Shown here in pieces: positions 1 through 7,815 of a DNA stretch of 64,000 nucleotides. The translations under genes were made by a program, and so were the position numbers. Each line of letters opens with the position of its first letter. Position 1 is the first letter of the stretch. Under the pieces are notes generated by a model, which searched no databases, was not told the origin of the DNA, and saw nothing but the letters and a program-made list of their open reading frames with translations. The DNA is from Antrihabitans auranticaus (lineage in GTDB: Bacteria > Actinomycetota > Actinomycetes > Mycobacteriales > Mycobacteriaceae): the NCBI RefSeq assembly GCF_016481275.1, contig NZ_JAEMNW010000002.1, positions 1,240,001 through 1,304,000 of the forward strand, given 5' to 3'.

Positions 1-1106
1 ACGGGCGGCGAGGCCAGCGGATTGCCCGCGTGTCCGGCAACACCGGCTACTCGGCCGAGCAGACCCTCGACTCCCCCGAAGGTGCCGCCGAGCGGTGTTC
101 CGGTGAGGAAGTTCGAGTCCAGCCGCGCACCCGTGAGGTCGAGCATCATCATCAGGTTGGCGTAGTCGCCCTTCAGCCAGTGATCCATGTTCTTCATGGA
201 GAACGGGAAGGTCAGCAGCAACGTCAGCACGTCCGTCAGGTGGTTGCCCGTGTTCGCAAGAGACTCGAGGACCGGAACCAGGCTGCGCAGGTTGGCCTTC
301 AGGTCATCGCCGCTTTCATCGATGATGCGGTTTGCGACGTCACTGAGCCGGCCCAGCGACACGAGGGCGTCGGTCAGGTTGCCGCTCTGCGCATTGAGCA
401 CCTCCAGTGCCGGCGGCACGCCCTCGAGCGCTCGCGCCAACGTGTCCTTCTCGCGGGCGAAGGTGACGCTCACGCGGTCCAGTCCGTCCAGCGCCGAAAC
501 GATGTCTCCCCGCTGTTCGTCAAGACTCGTCGTCAACTCGTTCAGCCGGGGCAGGAGGTCGTGCGCGTCGGTTTCCCGGCCGTCGAGGGCCGCGTTGAGT
601 TCGCGTGTGACGTCCTGCAATTGGGCGAACCCGCCGCCGTTGAGAACCACCGACAGCGATGACAGCGTCTGCTCGGTGGTCGGGTATGCGCCCGCACGGT
701 CGAGCGGAATCGTGTCGCCGCCCTGCAGTCGCCCCTCGGCGGGCTGATCGATCGGCGCAGCAAGCTCGACGTGGTTGGACCCCAGCAGGCTCGTCTGACC
801 GATCTTCGCGGTTGCATTGGCGGGCAGGACGACCGCGTCCTCGATCGACACCGTCACCAACGCGTGCCAGTCCTGTACCTCGATGCCCTGGACCGACCCG
901 ACCGTCACGTCGTTCACGCGGACCGGCGAATTCTGGGTCAGCGTAGTCACGTTCGGCATCTGGATGTAGACCGTGTACGAGTCCGGTCCGGTGCCTTCCG
1001 CGCCGGGCAGGCGCACAGAGTTCAGGCCGCTCCAAGCGCAGCCGCTCGTCGATACGACGATGGCCACAGGCACAGCGGCAAACCGCCACCGTCGCTTTGC
1101 GCTCAT
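1..1106 (-). CDS. mceE: Mce-family lipoprotein MceE (LprK-like), 3' end beyond window
   Basis: This is the fifth Mce subunit of the import system and the lipid-anchored one. The ATG at 1104-1106 overlaps the mceD stop (ATGA), which fixes the start. The N-terminus has basic residues, a short hydrophobic stretch and a lipobox-like STSGC with Cys23. It continues as AWSGLNSVRLPG, the usual LprK signature after the lipidated cysteine. A MlaD/Mce domain follows (VYIQMPNVTTLTQNSPVRVNDVTVGSVQGIEV), then a long helical segment expected to build the periplasmic tunnel. The frame stays open to base 1, so only about 368 codons are seen and mceF should lie just outside. Family knowledge: Mce proteins form hexameric shuttles passing hydrophobic substrates to the YrbE permease. 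Confidence 0.93.
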   Translation of the reverse strand, partial: MSAKRRWRFAAVPVAIVVSTSGCAWSGLNSVRLPGAEGTGPDSYTVYIQMPNVTTLTQNSPVRVNDVTVGSVQGIEVQDWHALVTVSIEDAVVLPANATAKIGQTSLLGSNHVELAAPIDQPAEGRLQGGDTIPLDRAGAYPTTEQTLSSLSVVLNGGGFAQLQDVTRELNAALDGRETDAHDLLPRLNELTTSLDEQRGDIVSALDGLDRVSVTFAREKDTLARALEGVPPALEVLNAQSGNLTDALVSLGRLSDVANRIIDESGDDLKANLRSLVPVLESLANTGNHLTDVLTLLLTFPFSMKNMDHWLKGDYANLMMMLDLTGARLDSNFLTGTPLGGTFGGVEGLLGRVAGVAGHAGNPLASPP

Positions 1107-2353
1107 CGTCCACCTCCCGGCAGCAACAACGAGAGCAGATCCTGCGGCGGCTGCGCAACCGGCACCGCCTGCGGCATCTCCGCTCGCAATTCATCAGGGC
1201 TGTACTGAATCTGGTCGGGGAACGCGGCGACACCGCTCGCCGGGTTGGTCATGATCGGCGGATAGTTGACGACCAACGAGTTGAAGACAGGCGCCAGGAA
1301 CTGCCGGCACAGGTCGGCCGACCGCTGCGAGTCGTTCGCCTCCATGCCCTCGATGGATCCGCAGAGGAAGGTCAACGGACTTGCTACTTCGTTCAGGCCG
1401 ACCACGCCTGTCAGCGAACCTTGTGCGGGCTTGTAGATCTGATAGAAGTTCGCGAGCGCGTTCGGAGCGATGTGCAGCACCTGCTCGAGCTCAGCACGCT
1501 TGTCGACGAGGACCTGCGTCGCTTCGGCAAGTCCGGAGACGCCTTCGACGAGGACAGGTCGATTGTCGGTGACGAAGCGCCCGACGTCGCTCAGCGCGAC
1601 GTCCAGATCGATAAGCCCCTGGCCGAGCTCGTCGGAGCTGTCCCCCAGGACCTCGGATACCGACGCGAGCCTGTTCCCGAACTGCACGATCTGTGTGTTG
1701 CTGTTGCTCAGCGCCGACACGAACGCCTGCAGGTTCCGGATCGTCGCGAAGAGATCGGTGCGGCCGTCGGACAAGATCTCGAGCGTGTGCGACAACTCGT
1801 GCAGCGTCGACTTCAGGGCGTCGCCGTTCCCGTCGAGGTTCTCGGCTGCGGTATTGACGAAGCGCCCGAAGCTGCCTTGCGAATCGTCCTCGAGCGGACC
1901 GAGCGCAGTCGACAACTTAGTCAGTTCCCGCTTGATGTCGTCCCATTCGACGGGGACAGCGGTTCGCTGGACCGGGATCTCGGCATTCTCCTCGAGCGAC
2001 GGCCCACCGTCGTACACCGGCGTCAGTTGGACGAACCGTCCGGACACCAGCGATTGCGCGATGATGACTGCTCTCGCATCCTCGGGGATGGCGACGTCCG
2101 AGTTGACCGACAACTCGACCTTCACGGCTTCGGGCTGCGGTTCGACACTGTCCACCTTGCCGACTTTCACGCCGAGGACCCGCACGTCGTCACCGGGATA
2201 GAGACCGGTCGCCGACGTGAAGTACGCGGTGAACCTATGCGTCGTGATCCGCGTATAGGCAAGGTAGGCAACAATTCCCACGACCAGCGCGATCACGCAG
2301 GCGAGAGCTACGAAAATCCATTTGCGGTTGCGCCCCAGCGTTCCGGTCGTCAT
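1103..2353 (-). CDS. mceD: Mce-family protein MceD
   Basis: A 416-aa Mce subunit. It has one N-terminal membrane anchor (about residues 12-33, WIFVALACVIALVVGIVAYLA) and a MlaD-type beta-barrel domain (about 38-115, with TSATGLYPGDDVRVLGVKVGKV). A long helical tunnel region follows, then a disordered Pro/Gln-rich tail ending LLLPGGGR. Position in the operon (fourth mce gene) and length fit MceD. Start and stop overlap the neighbours by 4 nt, showing translational coupling. Substrate cannot be read from the sequence. The KstR-type box upstream of the operon suggests a sterol- or lipid-related load, which is inference. Confidence 0.93.
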   Translation of the reverse strand: MTTGTLGRNRKWIFVALACVIALVVGIVAYLAYTRITTHRFTAYFTSATGLYPGDDVRVLGVKVGKVDSVEPQPEAVKVELSVNSDVAIPEDARAVIIAQSLVSGRFVQLTPVYDGGPSLEENAEIPVQRTAVPVEWDDIKRELTKLSTALGPLEDDSQGSFGRFVNTAAENLDGNGDALKSTLHELSHTLEILSDGRTDLFATIRNLQAFVSALSNSNTQIVQFGNRLASVSEVLGDSSDELGQGLIDLDVALSDVGRFVTDNRPVLVEGVSGLAEATQVLVDKRAELEQVLHIAPNALANFYQIYKPAQGSLTGVVGLNEVASPLTFLCGSIEGMEANDSQRSADLCRQFLAPVFNSLVVNYPPIMTNPASGVAAFPDQIQYSPDELRAEMPQAVPVAQPPQDLLSLLLPGGGR

Positions 2354-3408
2354 CGCGGCTCCCTCAGCTCGATCGACGGCGGCGGATTCAGCAGATAGTT
2401 GTACAGGTCGGCGGGCAGGTGTTGGGGATCGACGAATGCGTCGACCAACGTCTGGATCATCTTGCTCGAACCGTAGTTCTGCACGAAGGCCTGGAAGTAG
2501 GGACCGCTCGCAACAGCCTCGCCGAGCGCCGTCGCGTACGGACCCAATCCGTCGAGCGCGCGGGCGAGGTTGTCCCGGTTCCGGATGAGCAGCGCCGTAA
2601 CGCTGTTGAGCTTCTCGAACGCGGGTCCGATCTGTTCTTCGTTGTCGTGCACCAACCCGGACAGTTGCTGGGAGACAGCAGAAATGTTGGCGATCAGCTC
2701 GGAGATAGAGTCGCGGCGAAGTTCGAGGGCACCCAGGAGGTCGTTGCCATCGAGCAGCAGCGCGTTGATCTGTTCGCCGCGATCGGCAAGCACCTTGGTC
2801 ACGCCCTGGGCTTTCACCAGCAGGTCGCGCAGGTTGTTGTCCCGCTCGTTCAGGGCGCGAGACAGCCGGCTGACACCGTCCAGCGTCTCGCGCAGCGGGG
2901 CGGGTGTGTCCTTCAACGCCTGGCTCAGCACGTCGAGTGTTTCGTTCACCTGAACTGTGTCGAGGTCGTGGACCGTATTGCTGAGATCGCCGAGCGCGTC
3001 GTTCAGCGAATACGGCGAGGTCGTACGGTCGACCGGAATTGTGTCGCCCTTGTCCAGGGTGCCGGGTCCGGCCGGGGTGATCGCGAGCGACCGGCGCCCG
3101 AGCACGGTGTTCGTCTTGATCGCGGCAGAGGTGTCGTCGCCAAGTTGGATGCCTTCCTTGACGGTGAACGTCACCAGAACCTGCTGACCGTCGAGCTGGA
3201 CGTCCTCGACGTTGCCGACGTCGATTCCGGCGACCTGCACTCGGTCACCGGAGACCAAACCGCCTGCATCGGCGAAGTTCGCCGTGTATTCGATGCCGTC
3301 CCGGAGGAACGGCAATTTGTCGTAGTTGAGTGTTGCGACAACGAGCGCACCGGCGACCACGAGCCCCACGATGCCGGTTTTGATGCGTCGATCGTTCGTC
3401 TCTGTCAT
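2350..3408 (-). CDS. mceC: Mce-family protein MceC
   Basis: A 352-aa Mce subunit. I chose the ATG at 3406-3408 (MTETNDRRIKTG) because it overlaps the mceB stop as ATGA; an in-frame ATG at 3420 lies inside mceB and is less likely. The N-terminus has a single membrane helix (IVGLVVAGALVVATL). The Mce domain follows (ANFADAGGLVSGDRVQVAGIDVGNVEDV), then helical repeats with regularly spaced NxLL and DLL heptad-like motifs. The C-terminus is short and Pro-rich (LLNPPPSIELREPR). It should sit in the hexameric Mce needle between the YrbE permease and the outer envelope. Confidence 0.92.
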   Translation of the reverse strand: MTETNDRRIKTGIVGLVVAGALVVATLNYDKLPFLRDGIEYTANFADAGGLVSGDRVQVAGIDVGNVEDVQLDGQQVLVTFTVKEGIQLGDDTSAAIKTNTVLGRRSLAITPAGPGTLDKGDTIPVDRTTSPYSLNDALGDLSNTVHDLDTVQVNETLDVLSQALKDTPAPLRETLDGVSRLSRALNERDNNLRDLLVKAQGVTKVLADRGEQINALLLDGNDLLGALELRRDSISELIANISAVSQQLSGLVHDNEEQIGPAFEKLNSVTALLIRNRDNLARALDGLGPYATALGEAVASGPYFQAFVQNYGSSKMIQTLVDAFVDPQHLPADLYNYLLNPPPSIELREPR

Positions 3409-4433
3409 GACGGCGCACACCTCCCGGTCAGCTGCGGCGCCGGGAGTTGCAGCACGATTTCCCTGCCGTCGGGTCCGCTGAACTTGGCCTTGGTGTTGCA
3501 GACATAGAACTGGAAGAACGAACCGTACCCACCGAGGCGGATCAGTCGCCGGAACGTCTCCGGCAACTTTGCGAGCACGTCCTCGAGGGATGCACTCCCC
3601 GCATCGAGATTCGTTGCGAGGCGGCCGGTCTGCTCGATCGTGCCCGCGATGTCGGGGCGTGTCGCAGACAGCAACTCTTCCAGCTGCGACGTCGCACGAG
3701 CGATCCGTGGAATCGAATCTGCGATCGGATCGCGATTCACCGCGAGCGCGCTGATCAATTGCTGCAACTGGTCGACGGTTGTAGAGAACTGGTCGCCGCG
3801 GTCATCGATCGTCTTCAGTACCGTGTTGAGATTGTCGATGACGCTGCCGATCATCTCGTCGCGATCGGCAAGCGTTTTCGAGAACGACCCAGTGCTGTTC
3901 AGCAACGACACCAACGTTTCGCCCTGGCCCTGGAACACCTGCACGAGCGCTTCGGTGAGGTCGTTGATCTGCGTCGGATCGAGCCCCTGCAGAAGCGGTT
4001 TGAAACCGCCGAGCAACTGATCGAGGTCGAGTGCGGGCTGGGTCTGTTCCACCGGAATGGTGCCGCCCTCCCCTAACGGTTCTTGGATCGAGCCGGGACT
4101 GTCGAGCAGTTCCACGTAGCGGTCGCCGACGAGGTTCTCGTAGCGAATGGTCGCTCTCGTGCTTTTCAGCAGTTCGTACTTGGATTCCACGTCGAAATCT
4201 ATGTGCGCGAGGTTGTCTCGGCCCACCTCCACACCGGTGACCGAACCGACCGGAACACCCGCGATACGAACCTTGTTGCCCTCCCGCAAGCCGGACGAAC
4301 TCACGAAGGTCGCATGGTAGTCACTGGTGCTCGCGAATCGCGCTTGGCTGAAGACGATGACGAGACCAGCGAAGATCACGGCCATTATCAGCGCGAAGAT
4401 GGTGAGCTTGACGGTGGTCGCAGTATTTTTCAC
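3405..4433 (-). CDS. mceB: Mce-family protein MceB
   Basis: A 342-aa Mce subunit with an N-terminal membrane helix (about residues 9-30, VKLTIFALIMAVIFAGLVIVFS). The Mce/MlaD domain carries the typical VSSSGLREGNKVRIAGVPVGSVTGVEV. The DUF3407-like helical part contains the conserved (V)GDRYVELL and the tandem LLNSTGSFSKTLADRD segment, normal for MceB. It ends in LPAPQLTGRCAPS. Two cysteines occur near the C-terminus (YVCN and GRCAPS), which could pair in the oxidising envelope. It overlaps both flanking genes by 4 nt. Confidence 0.92.
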   Translation of the reverse strand: MKNTATTVKLTIFALIMAVIFAGLVIVFSQARFASTSDYHATFVSSSGLREGNKVRIAGVPVGSVTGVEVGRDNLAHIDFDVESKYELLKSTRATIRYENLVGDRYVELLDSPGSIQEPLGEGGTIPVEQTQPALDLDQLLGGFKPLLQGLDPTQINDLTEALVQVFQGQGETLVSLLNSTGSFSKTLADRDEMIGSVIDNLNTVLKTIDDRGDQFSTTVDQLQQLISALAVNRDPIADSIPRIARATSQLEELLSATRPDIAGTIEQTGRLATNLDAGSASLEDVLAKLPETFRRLIRLGGYGSFFQFYVCNTKAKFSGPDGREIVLQLPAPQLTGRCAPS

Positions 4434-5617
4434 GGCTGCGCCAATCCGGCGTACAGATCCCCGAGCAGGATCTGGAATACCTTGGGCGCGTTGAACTTCA
4501 GCTGGGTATTCGGCACGTACGGCACAGTCGCAGTGTCAGTCACGATGAACGGCGCATGCGGGTCGTTCGGCACACGGTCCGGCAGACCGACGCAGTTCGG
4601 TCCACCGGTGGCGTTGACCTTCGGCAAGCTGTTCGGATAGGTATACGGATCCTGGCTGTAGGTGAAGCCTGCGTTCAGCGCAATGCCCTCCTGCAACCCG
4701 CCTTCGACCGCTTCGGCGATCGGACGCGCCTTGTCGAGGCCGAGGATCAGGCAGCTCAGCACTGGGGAGTACCGGTCGAGCAGTCCGGTGGTCGGACGCA
4801 GGAGGTCCAGCGCGGTGTCGAGGTTCTGCTCGTTCTCGGCAAGCACGGTTTCACCGGTGTTCGACAGCCCGATCACGCTCAGCAGCAGCGCGTCGAGGTT
4901 GACCTGCTCGTCGACAATCGTCCCGCTCACAGCGGTCGCGTCGTCGACGAGTTGGAGTAGGTCGGGTGAAACGTCGGCGTACAGGTTCGTGACGCCCGCG
5001 GCAGCCTGAAAGTCGCGTTGCAGTGTGGGCAAGCTGGGATTGATGTCGGCGAGGTAGTCGTCGGCAGCCGTCAGCAACTCGCCAACCTGCTCTCCGCGCC
5101 CGCGCAGAGCGGTCGACAGCGCGCCCAGGGTCGCGTTGATCTTTTCCGGCTCGAGTTTCTGCAGCACGTCGGACAGGTGCTGGAACAGCGTGTTGAACTC
5201 GACGGTGACGGCATCGGCGGCAACCGTGGAGCCTGCGGTGAGATGCTCGGGTGATGGGTCGGACGGGTAGACGAAGTTGACGTACTTCGCGCCGAAAACG
5301 GTCGTCGACTTGATGTCGACCTTCGCGTTCGCCGGAATGTACTTCAGCATGTTCGGCTGCATGTCCAGCGTGAGCGTGGCACCTTCCGGCGTCTCCTCGA
5401 TCGACTTGACCCGACCGACTTCGACACCGCGCATCTTCACCTTCGCATCGGGATCCATTACGAGACCCGAGCGCGGCGCAGTCACTGTCACCGGCACCTT
5501 CTCGACGAATCCGCCCGCGAACATCGTCAACGCGACGACGACGATCGCGACGAGGCCGCCGACAAGGCCGAGTGCCGCCAGCTTCTTTACCCATCCTGGT
5601 TCAGTCAACCGACTCAC
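4430..5617 (-). CDS. mceA: Mce-family protein MceA
   Basis: A 395-aa Mce subunit, first of the mce genes. The start is the GTG at 5615-5617 (MSRLTEPGWVKK), which abuts the yrbE-B stop. The protein has one N-terminal membrane helix (about residues 12-36). The Mce domain contains APRSGLVMDPDAKVKMRGVEVGRV and KVDIKSTTVFGAKYVNF. The helical C-terminal half contains a conserved PVLSCLILGLDKA and a PNCVGLPD Cys motif. It is translationally coupled to mceB. In characterised Mce systems this subunit joins the heteromeric ring seated on the YrbE permease. Confidence 0.93.
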   Translation of the reverse strand: MSRLTEPGWVKKLAALGLVGGLVAIVVVALTMFAGGFVEKVPVTVTAPRSGLVMDPDAKVKMRGVEVGRVKSIEETPEGATLTLDMQPNMLKYIPANAKVDIKSTTVFGAKYVNFVYPSDPSPEHLTAGSTVAADAVTVEFNTLFQHLSDVLQKLEPEKINATLGALSTALRGRGEQVGELLTAADDYLADINPSLPTLQRDFQAAAGVTNLYADVSPDLLQLVDDATAVSGTIVDEQVNLDALLLSVIGLSNTGETVLAENEQNLDTALDLLRPTTGLLDRYSPVLSCLILGLDKARPIAEAVEGGLQEGIALNAGFTYSQDPYTYPNSLPKVNATGGPNCVGLPDRVPNDPHAPFIVTDTATVPYVPNTQLKFNAPKVFQILLGDLYAGLAQP

Positions 5618-6472
5618 CTAACCCGACAGATTGAAGTTGCCGGACGATCCGTAGATCGCGAGTGAGATGAGGAGTGTGACAGTGACGACGGCGATGAGGG
5701 AGGTCCGCACTGCGTTGCCGACCGCGACGCCGACGCCGACGGGGCCGCCCGTCGCGGTATAGCCGTAATAGGTGTGAATCATCATCACAGCAATTGCCAT
5801 GACAATTGCTTGCACGAAAGACCACAGGATGTCGGTCGGTATGAGGAACGTCGAGAAGTAATGGTCGTACAGCCCGGGTGACTGGCCGTAGATCAGCACG
5901 GTCGCGAATCGGCTTGCGATGAAGGACGCAATCACGGCAATTGCGTAGAGCGGAATGATCGAGATCATTCCTGCGACAACTCGGGTGCTGACCAGATAGG
6001 GCACCGAGGAAATCGCCATGACCTCGAGGGCGTCGATTTCTTCGGAGACCCGCATTGCGCCGAGCTGGGCCGTGGAACCCGCGCCGATGGTCGCCGCGAG
6101 TCCGATACCCGCGATTACCGGAGCGGCGATGCGGACGTTGATGAACGCCGCGAAGAATCCGGTCAGAGATTCGACGCCGATATTGCCGAGCGAGCTGTAA
6201 CCCTGCACCGCGATCGTGCCGCCAGTGAAGAGAGTCAGGAATCCGACGATGACAACCGTGCCGCCGATAACTGCGAGTGCACCGGTACCCATGCTGATTT
6301 CGGCGACCAGTCGAATGGTTTCCCGCCGATAGTGAAACAGCGCTTTCGGGATGTAGCCGATGGCCCGCGCGTAGAAGATGGCGTGGTCGCCGACCGAGTC
6401 GATTGCCCCGAGAGTGCGCTTGTAGCGCAGCTTGGTACGCGGAAACCGTTGCGTGAGGACGACTTTGTTCAT
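5618..6472 (-). CDS. yrbEB: YrbE/MlaE-family ABC permease B
   Basis: A 284-aa integral membrane protein of the MlaE family and second permease subunit of the Mce transporter. It shows the conserved AAPVIAGIGLAATIGAGSTAQLGAMRVSEEIDALEVM segment, whose EEIDALEVM is the cytoplasmic coupling helix for the shared Mkl ATPase. Several hydrophobic spans follow, the last near the C-terminus (TSLIAVVTVTLLISLAIYG). It starts 4 nt after the yrbE-A stop. No ATPase gene is present here, as is normal because Mce operons share a distant mkl. Confidence 0.94.
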   Translation of the reverse strand: MNKVVLTQRFPRTKLRYKRTLGAIDSVGDHAIFYARAIGYIPKALFHYRRETIRLVAEISMGTGALAVIGGTVVIVGFLTLFTGGTIAVQGYSSLGNIGVESLTGFFAAFINVRIAAPVIAGIGLAATIGAGSTAQLGAMRVSEEIDALEVMAISSVPYLVSTRVVAGMISIIPLYAIAVIASFIASRFATVLIYGQSPGLYDHYFSTFLIPTDILWSFVQAIVMAIAVMMIHTYYGYTATGGPVGVGVAVGNAVRTSLIAVVTVTLLISLAIYGSSGNFNLSG

Positions 6473-6476
6473 CGCT

Positions 6477-7241
6477 TCACCGCGCCGTCAGCTTGATTCC
6501 GACGGCGGTGACCACGACGTTGACGACGAACAACGCCATGAACGCAAAGACGACCGTCTGATTCACCGCGTCGCCCACGCTCTTGGGGCCGCCCTTGACG
6601 TTGAGCCCGAGATAGCACGCCATCAAGCCGGCGATCATCCCGAACAACCCGGCTTTCACTTGCGAAATCATCAATTCGCCGAAACCGGTCAGAAGGGTGA
6701 TTCCGTTGACGAAGGCGCCGGGATTGACATCCTGCAGGAACACCGAGAACAAGAATCCGCCGAGTATGCCGATCGTGCAGACGAGACCGTTGAGCAGAAG
6801 GGCGACAACTGTCGAGGCAAGAACGCGGGGCACAACGAGTCGCTGAATCGGATCGATGCCGAGAACACGCATGGCGTCGATTTCTTCCCGAATTGTGCGT
6901 GCAGCGAGATCGGCACAAATCGCGGTCGCACCTGCGCCCGCAACGATGAGCACAGTGACGATCGGCCCGACCTGAGTGATCGAACCGAGTGCCGCACCGG
7001 CACCGCTCAAATCGGCAGCACCGATTTCCCGGAGCAGGATATTGATCGTGAAACTGACGAGCACCGTGAACGGAATTGCGACGAGGATCGTCGGGACGAT
7101 CGAAACCCGCGCGATGAACCAGGCCTGGTCGATGAATTCTCTGCGCTGAAACGGCCGCCGCAGCGATGCGCGGGCGGTGTCGGCGACGAGGTCGAAGTAC
7201 CCGCCAACGGCCCGCAACGGGACCGCCACGAGATCGTTCAT
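6477..7241 (-). CDS. yrbEA: YrbE/MlaE-family ABC permease A
   Basis: A 254-aa MlaE-family permease and first gene of the mce operon. The ATG at 7241 follows a strong AGGAGG Shine-Dalgarno. The coupling-helix motif AGAGATAICADLAARTIREEIDAMRVLGIDPIQRLVVPR is intact. Later come the helices NGLVCTIGILGGFLFSVFLQDV and AFMALFVVNVVVTAVGI. With YrbE-B it should make the inner-membrane channel that accepts substrate from the Mce hexamer. The promoter region upstream is shared with the divergent aldehyde dehydrogenase operon and carries a KstR-type box 45 bp upstream of this start. Confidence 0.95.
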   Translation of the reverse strand: MNDLVAVPLRAVGGYFDLVADTARASLRRPFQRREFIDQAWFIARVSIVPTILVAIPFTVLVSFTINILLREIGAADLSGAGAALGSITQVGPIVTVLIVAGAGATAICADLAARTIREEIDAMRVLGIDPIQRLVVPRVLASTVVALLLNGLVCTIGILGGFLFSVFLQDVNPGAFVNGITLLTGFGELMISQVKAGLFGMIAGLMACYLGLNVKGGPKSVGDAVNQTVVFAFMALFVVNVVVTAVGIKLTAR

Positions 7242-7285
7242 TCCACCTCCTGTGGCGCACGAACTTCGACCGGCGTCATCGTAAC

Positions 7286-7299
7286 TAGAACACGTTCAC
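7286..7299. promoter_or_regulatory. KstR-type operator box upstream of yrbE-A
   Basis: TAGAACACGTTCAC matches the KstR consensus TNNAACNNGTTNNA at all but the last base. It lies 45 bp upstream of the yrbE-A start codon, where a TetR-family repressor could block the mce promoter. KstR controls sterol and lipid catabolic genes in rhodococci and mycobacteria; assigning this box to KstR itself is inference. Confidence 0.6.
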
Positions 7300-7698
7300 T
7301 AGTCAAAATCATCTTTGACCTCGACCGAAGGCCTAGCGGTCAGAACGACCTCGGCGCCCGCATGTGCGCCGGATCCGCTGTCGTACATACGGTTCGGACC
7401 CAGGAAAGTGCGCAGCCGGACCCTTCCCAGCTTCACCCCGACGTGCGTTTCCGCGAGCAGAGCCCCGGAAAAACTAGAACACGTACTCTCCATCGGAATC
7501 CTAAAGCACTCCTTCGCAGCGCCGCCCCAGGGCCGGGTCGATGATCTGCGCACTGCTTCACCTTCCATCATCATGAACCAATCCCCACGAAATGTGGCTG
7601 ATTCGCACAACTGACTTCAAGGTCGGCCGCCTGCGCACGGTCGGACCCGGACCCGGCGGATCCGCTGTACAGACGTAGCGTTTGCACGCGTCGTGAGG

Positions 7699-7712
7699 TA
7701 GAACGTGTTACA
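7699..7712. promoter_or_regulatory. KstR-type operator box upstream of aldehyde dehydrogenase operon
   Basis: TAGAACGTGTTACA is a full match to TNNAACNNGTTNNA. It lies about 104 bp upstream of the aldehyde dehydrogenase start. It may serve either divergent transcript. Confidence 0.6.
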
Positions 7713-7780
7713 GATTGACGCAGCAGCACTCACCGTTGTCCAGTACAGATCATTGCGCCGGAGCATAGACCGAACTATAG

Positions 7781-7797
7781 TCCAGACACATGTCCAG
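7781..7797. promoter_or_regulatory. Shared 17-bp palindromic operator, copy 1
   Basis: TCCAGACACATGTCCAG, a near-palindrome centred on ACACATGT. It lies 19 bp upstream of the aldehyde dehydrogenase ATG. Closely related sequences overlap the tetR start (12846-12862) and precede the FAAL gene (20695-20711). This is the distribution expected for the operator of the TetR protein encoded at 12842. Confidence 0.65.
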
Positions 7798-7815
7798 CAA
7801 ATCAGGGAGTAGTGC

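Larger units (their letters stand above)
7242..7815. other. Divergent regulatory region between mce and aldehyde dehydrogenase operons
   Basis: A 574-bp stretch with no credible gene, visibly richer in A+T than its flanks. It separates the minus-strand yrbE-A from the plus-strand aldehyde dehydrogenase gene. It holds at least three repressor-like boxes, listed separately (7286-7299, 7699-7712, 7781-7797), plus a degenerate TAGAACACGTACTC at 7475. Open frames across it have no family resemblance and no Shine-Dalgarno. Confidence 0.8.

Noticed and set aside
1097-2398. Long plus-strand frame of 433 codons opposite mceD
   Set aside because: It mirrors the mceD gene, which has family motifs and operon overlaps; high-GC codon structure creates antisense frames.
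1-7241. Assignment as the cholesterol mce4 operon
   Set aside because: Neighbouring hsa, kstD/kshA or supA-type genes expected beside mce4 were not seen; a KstR box alone is insufficient.
7475-7488. TAGAACACGTACTC as a fourth KstR-type box
   Set aside because: Two conserved positions of TNNAACNNGTTNNA mismatch; kept only as a degenerate half-site.
7299-7610. 103-codon minus-strand frame in the mce/aldehyde dehydrogenase intergenic region
   Set aside because: No Shine-Dalgarno, no recognisable family, and it covers operator-like sites.
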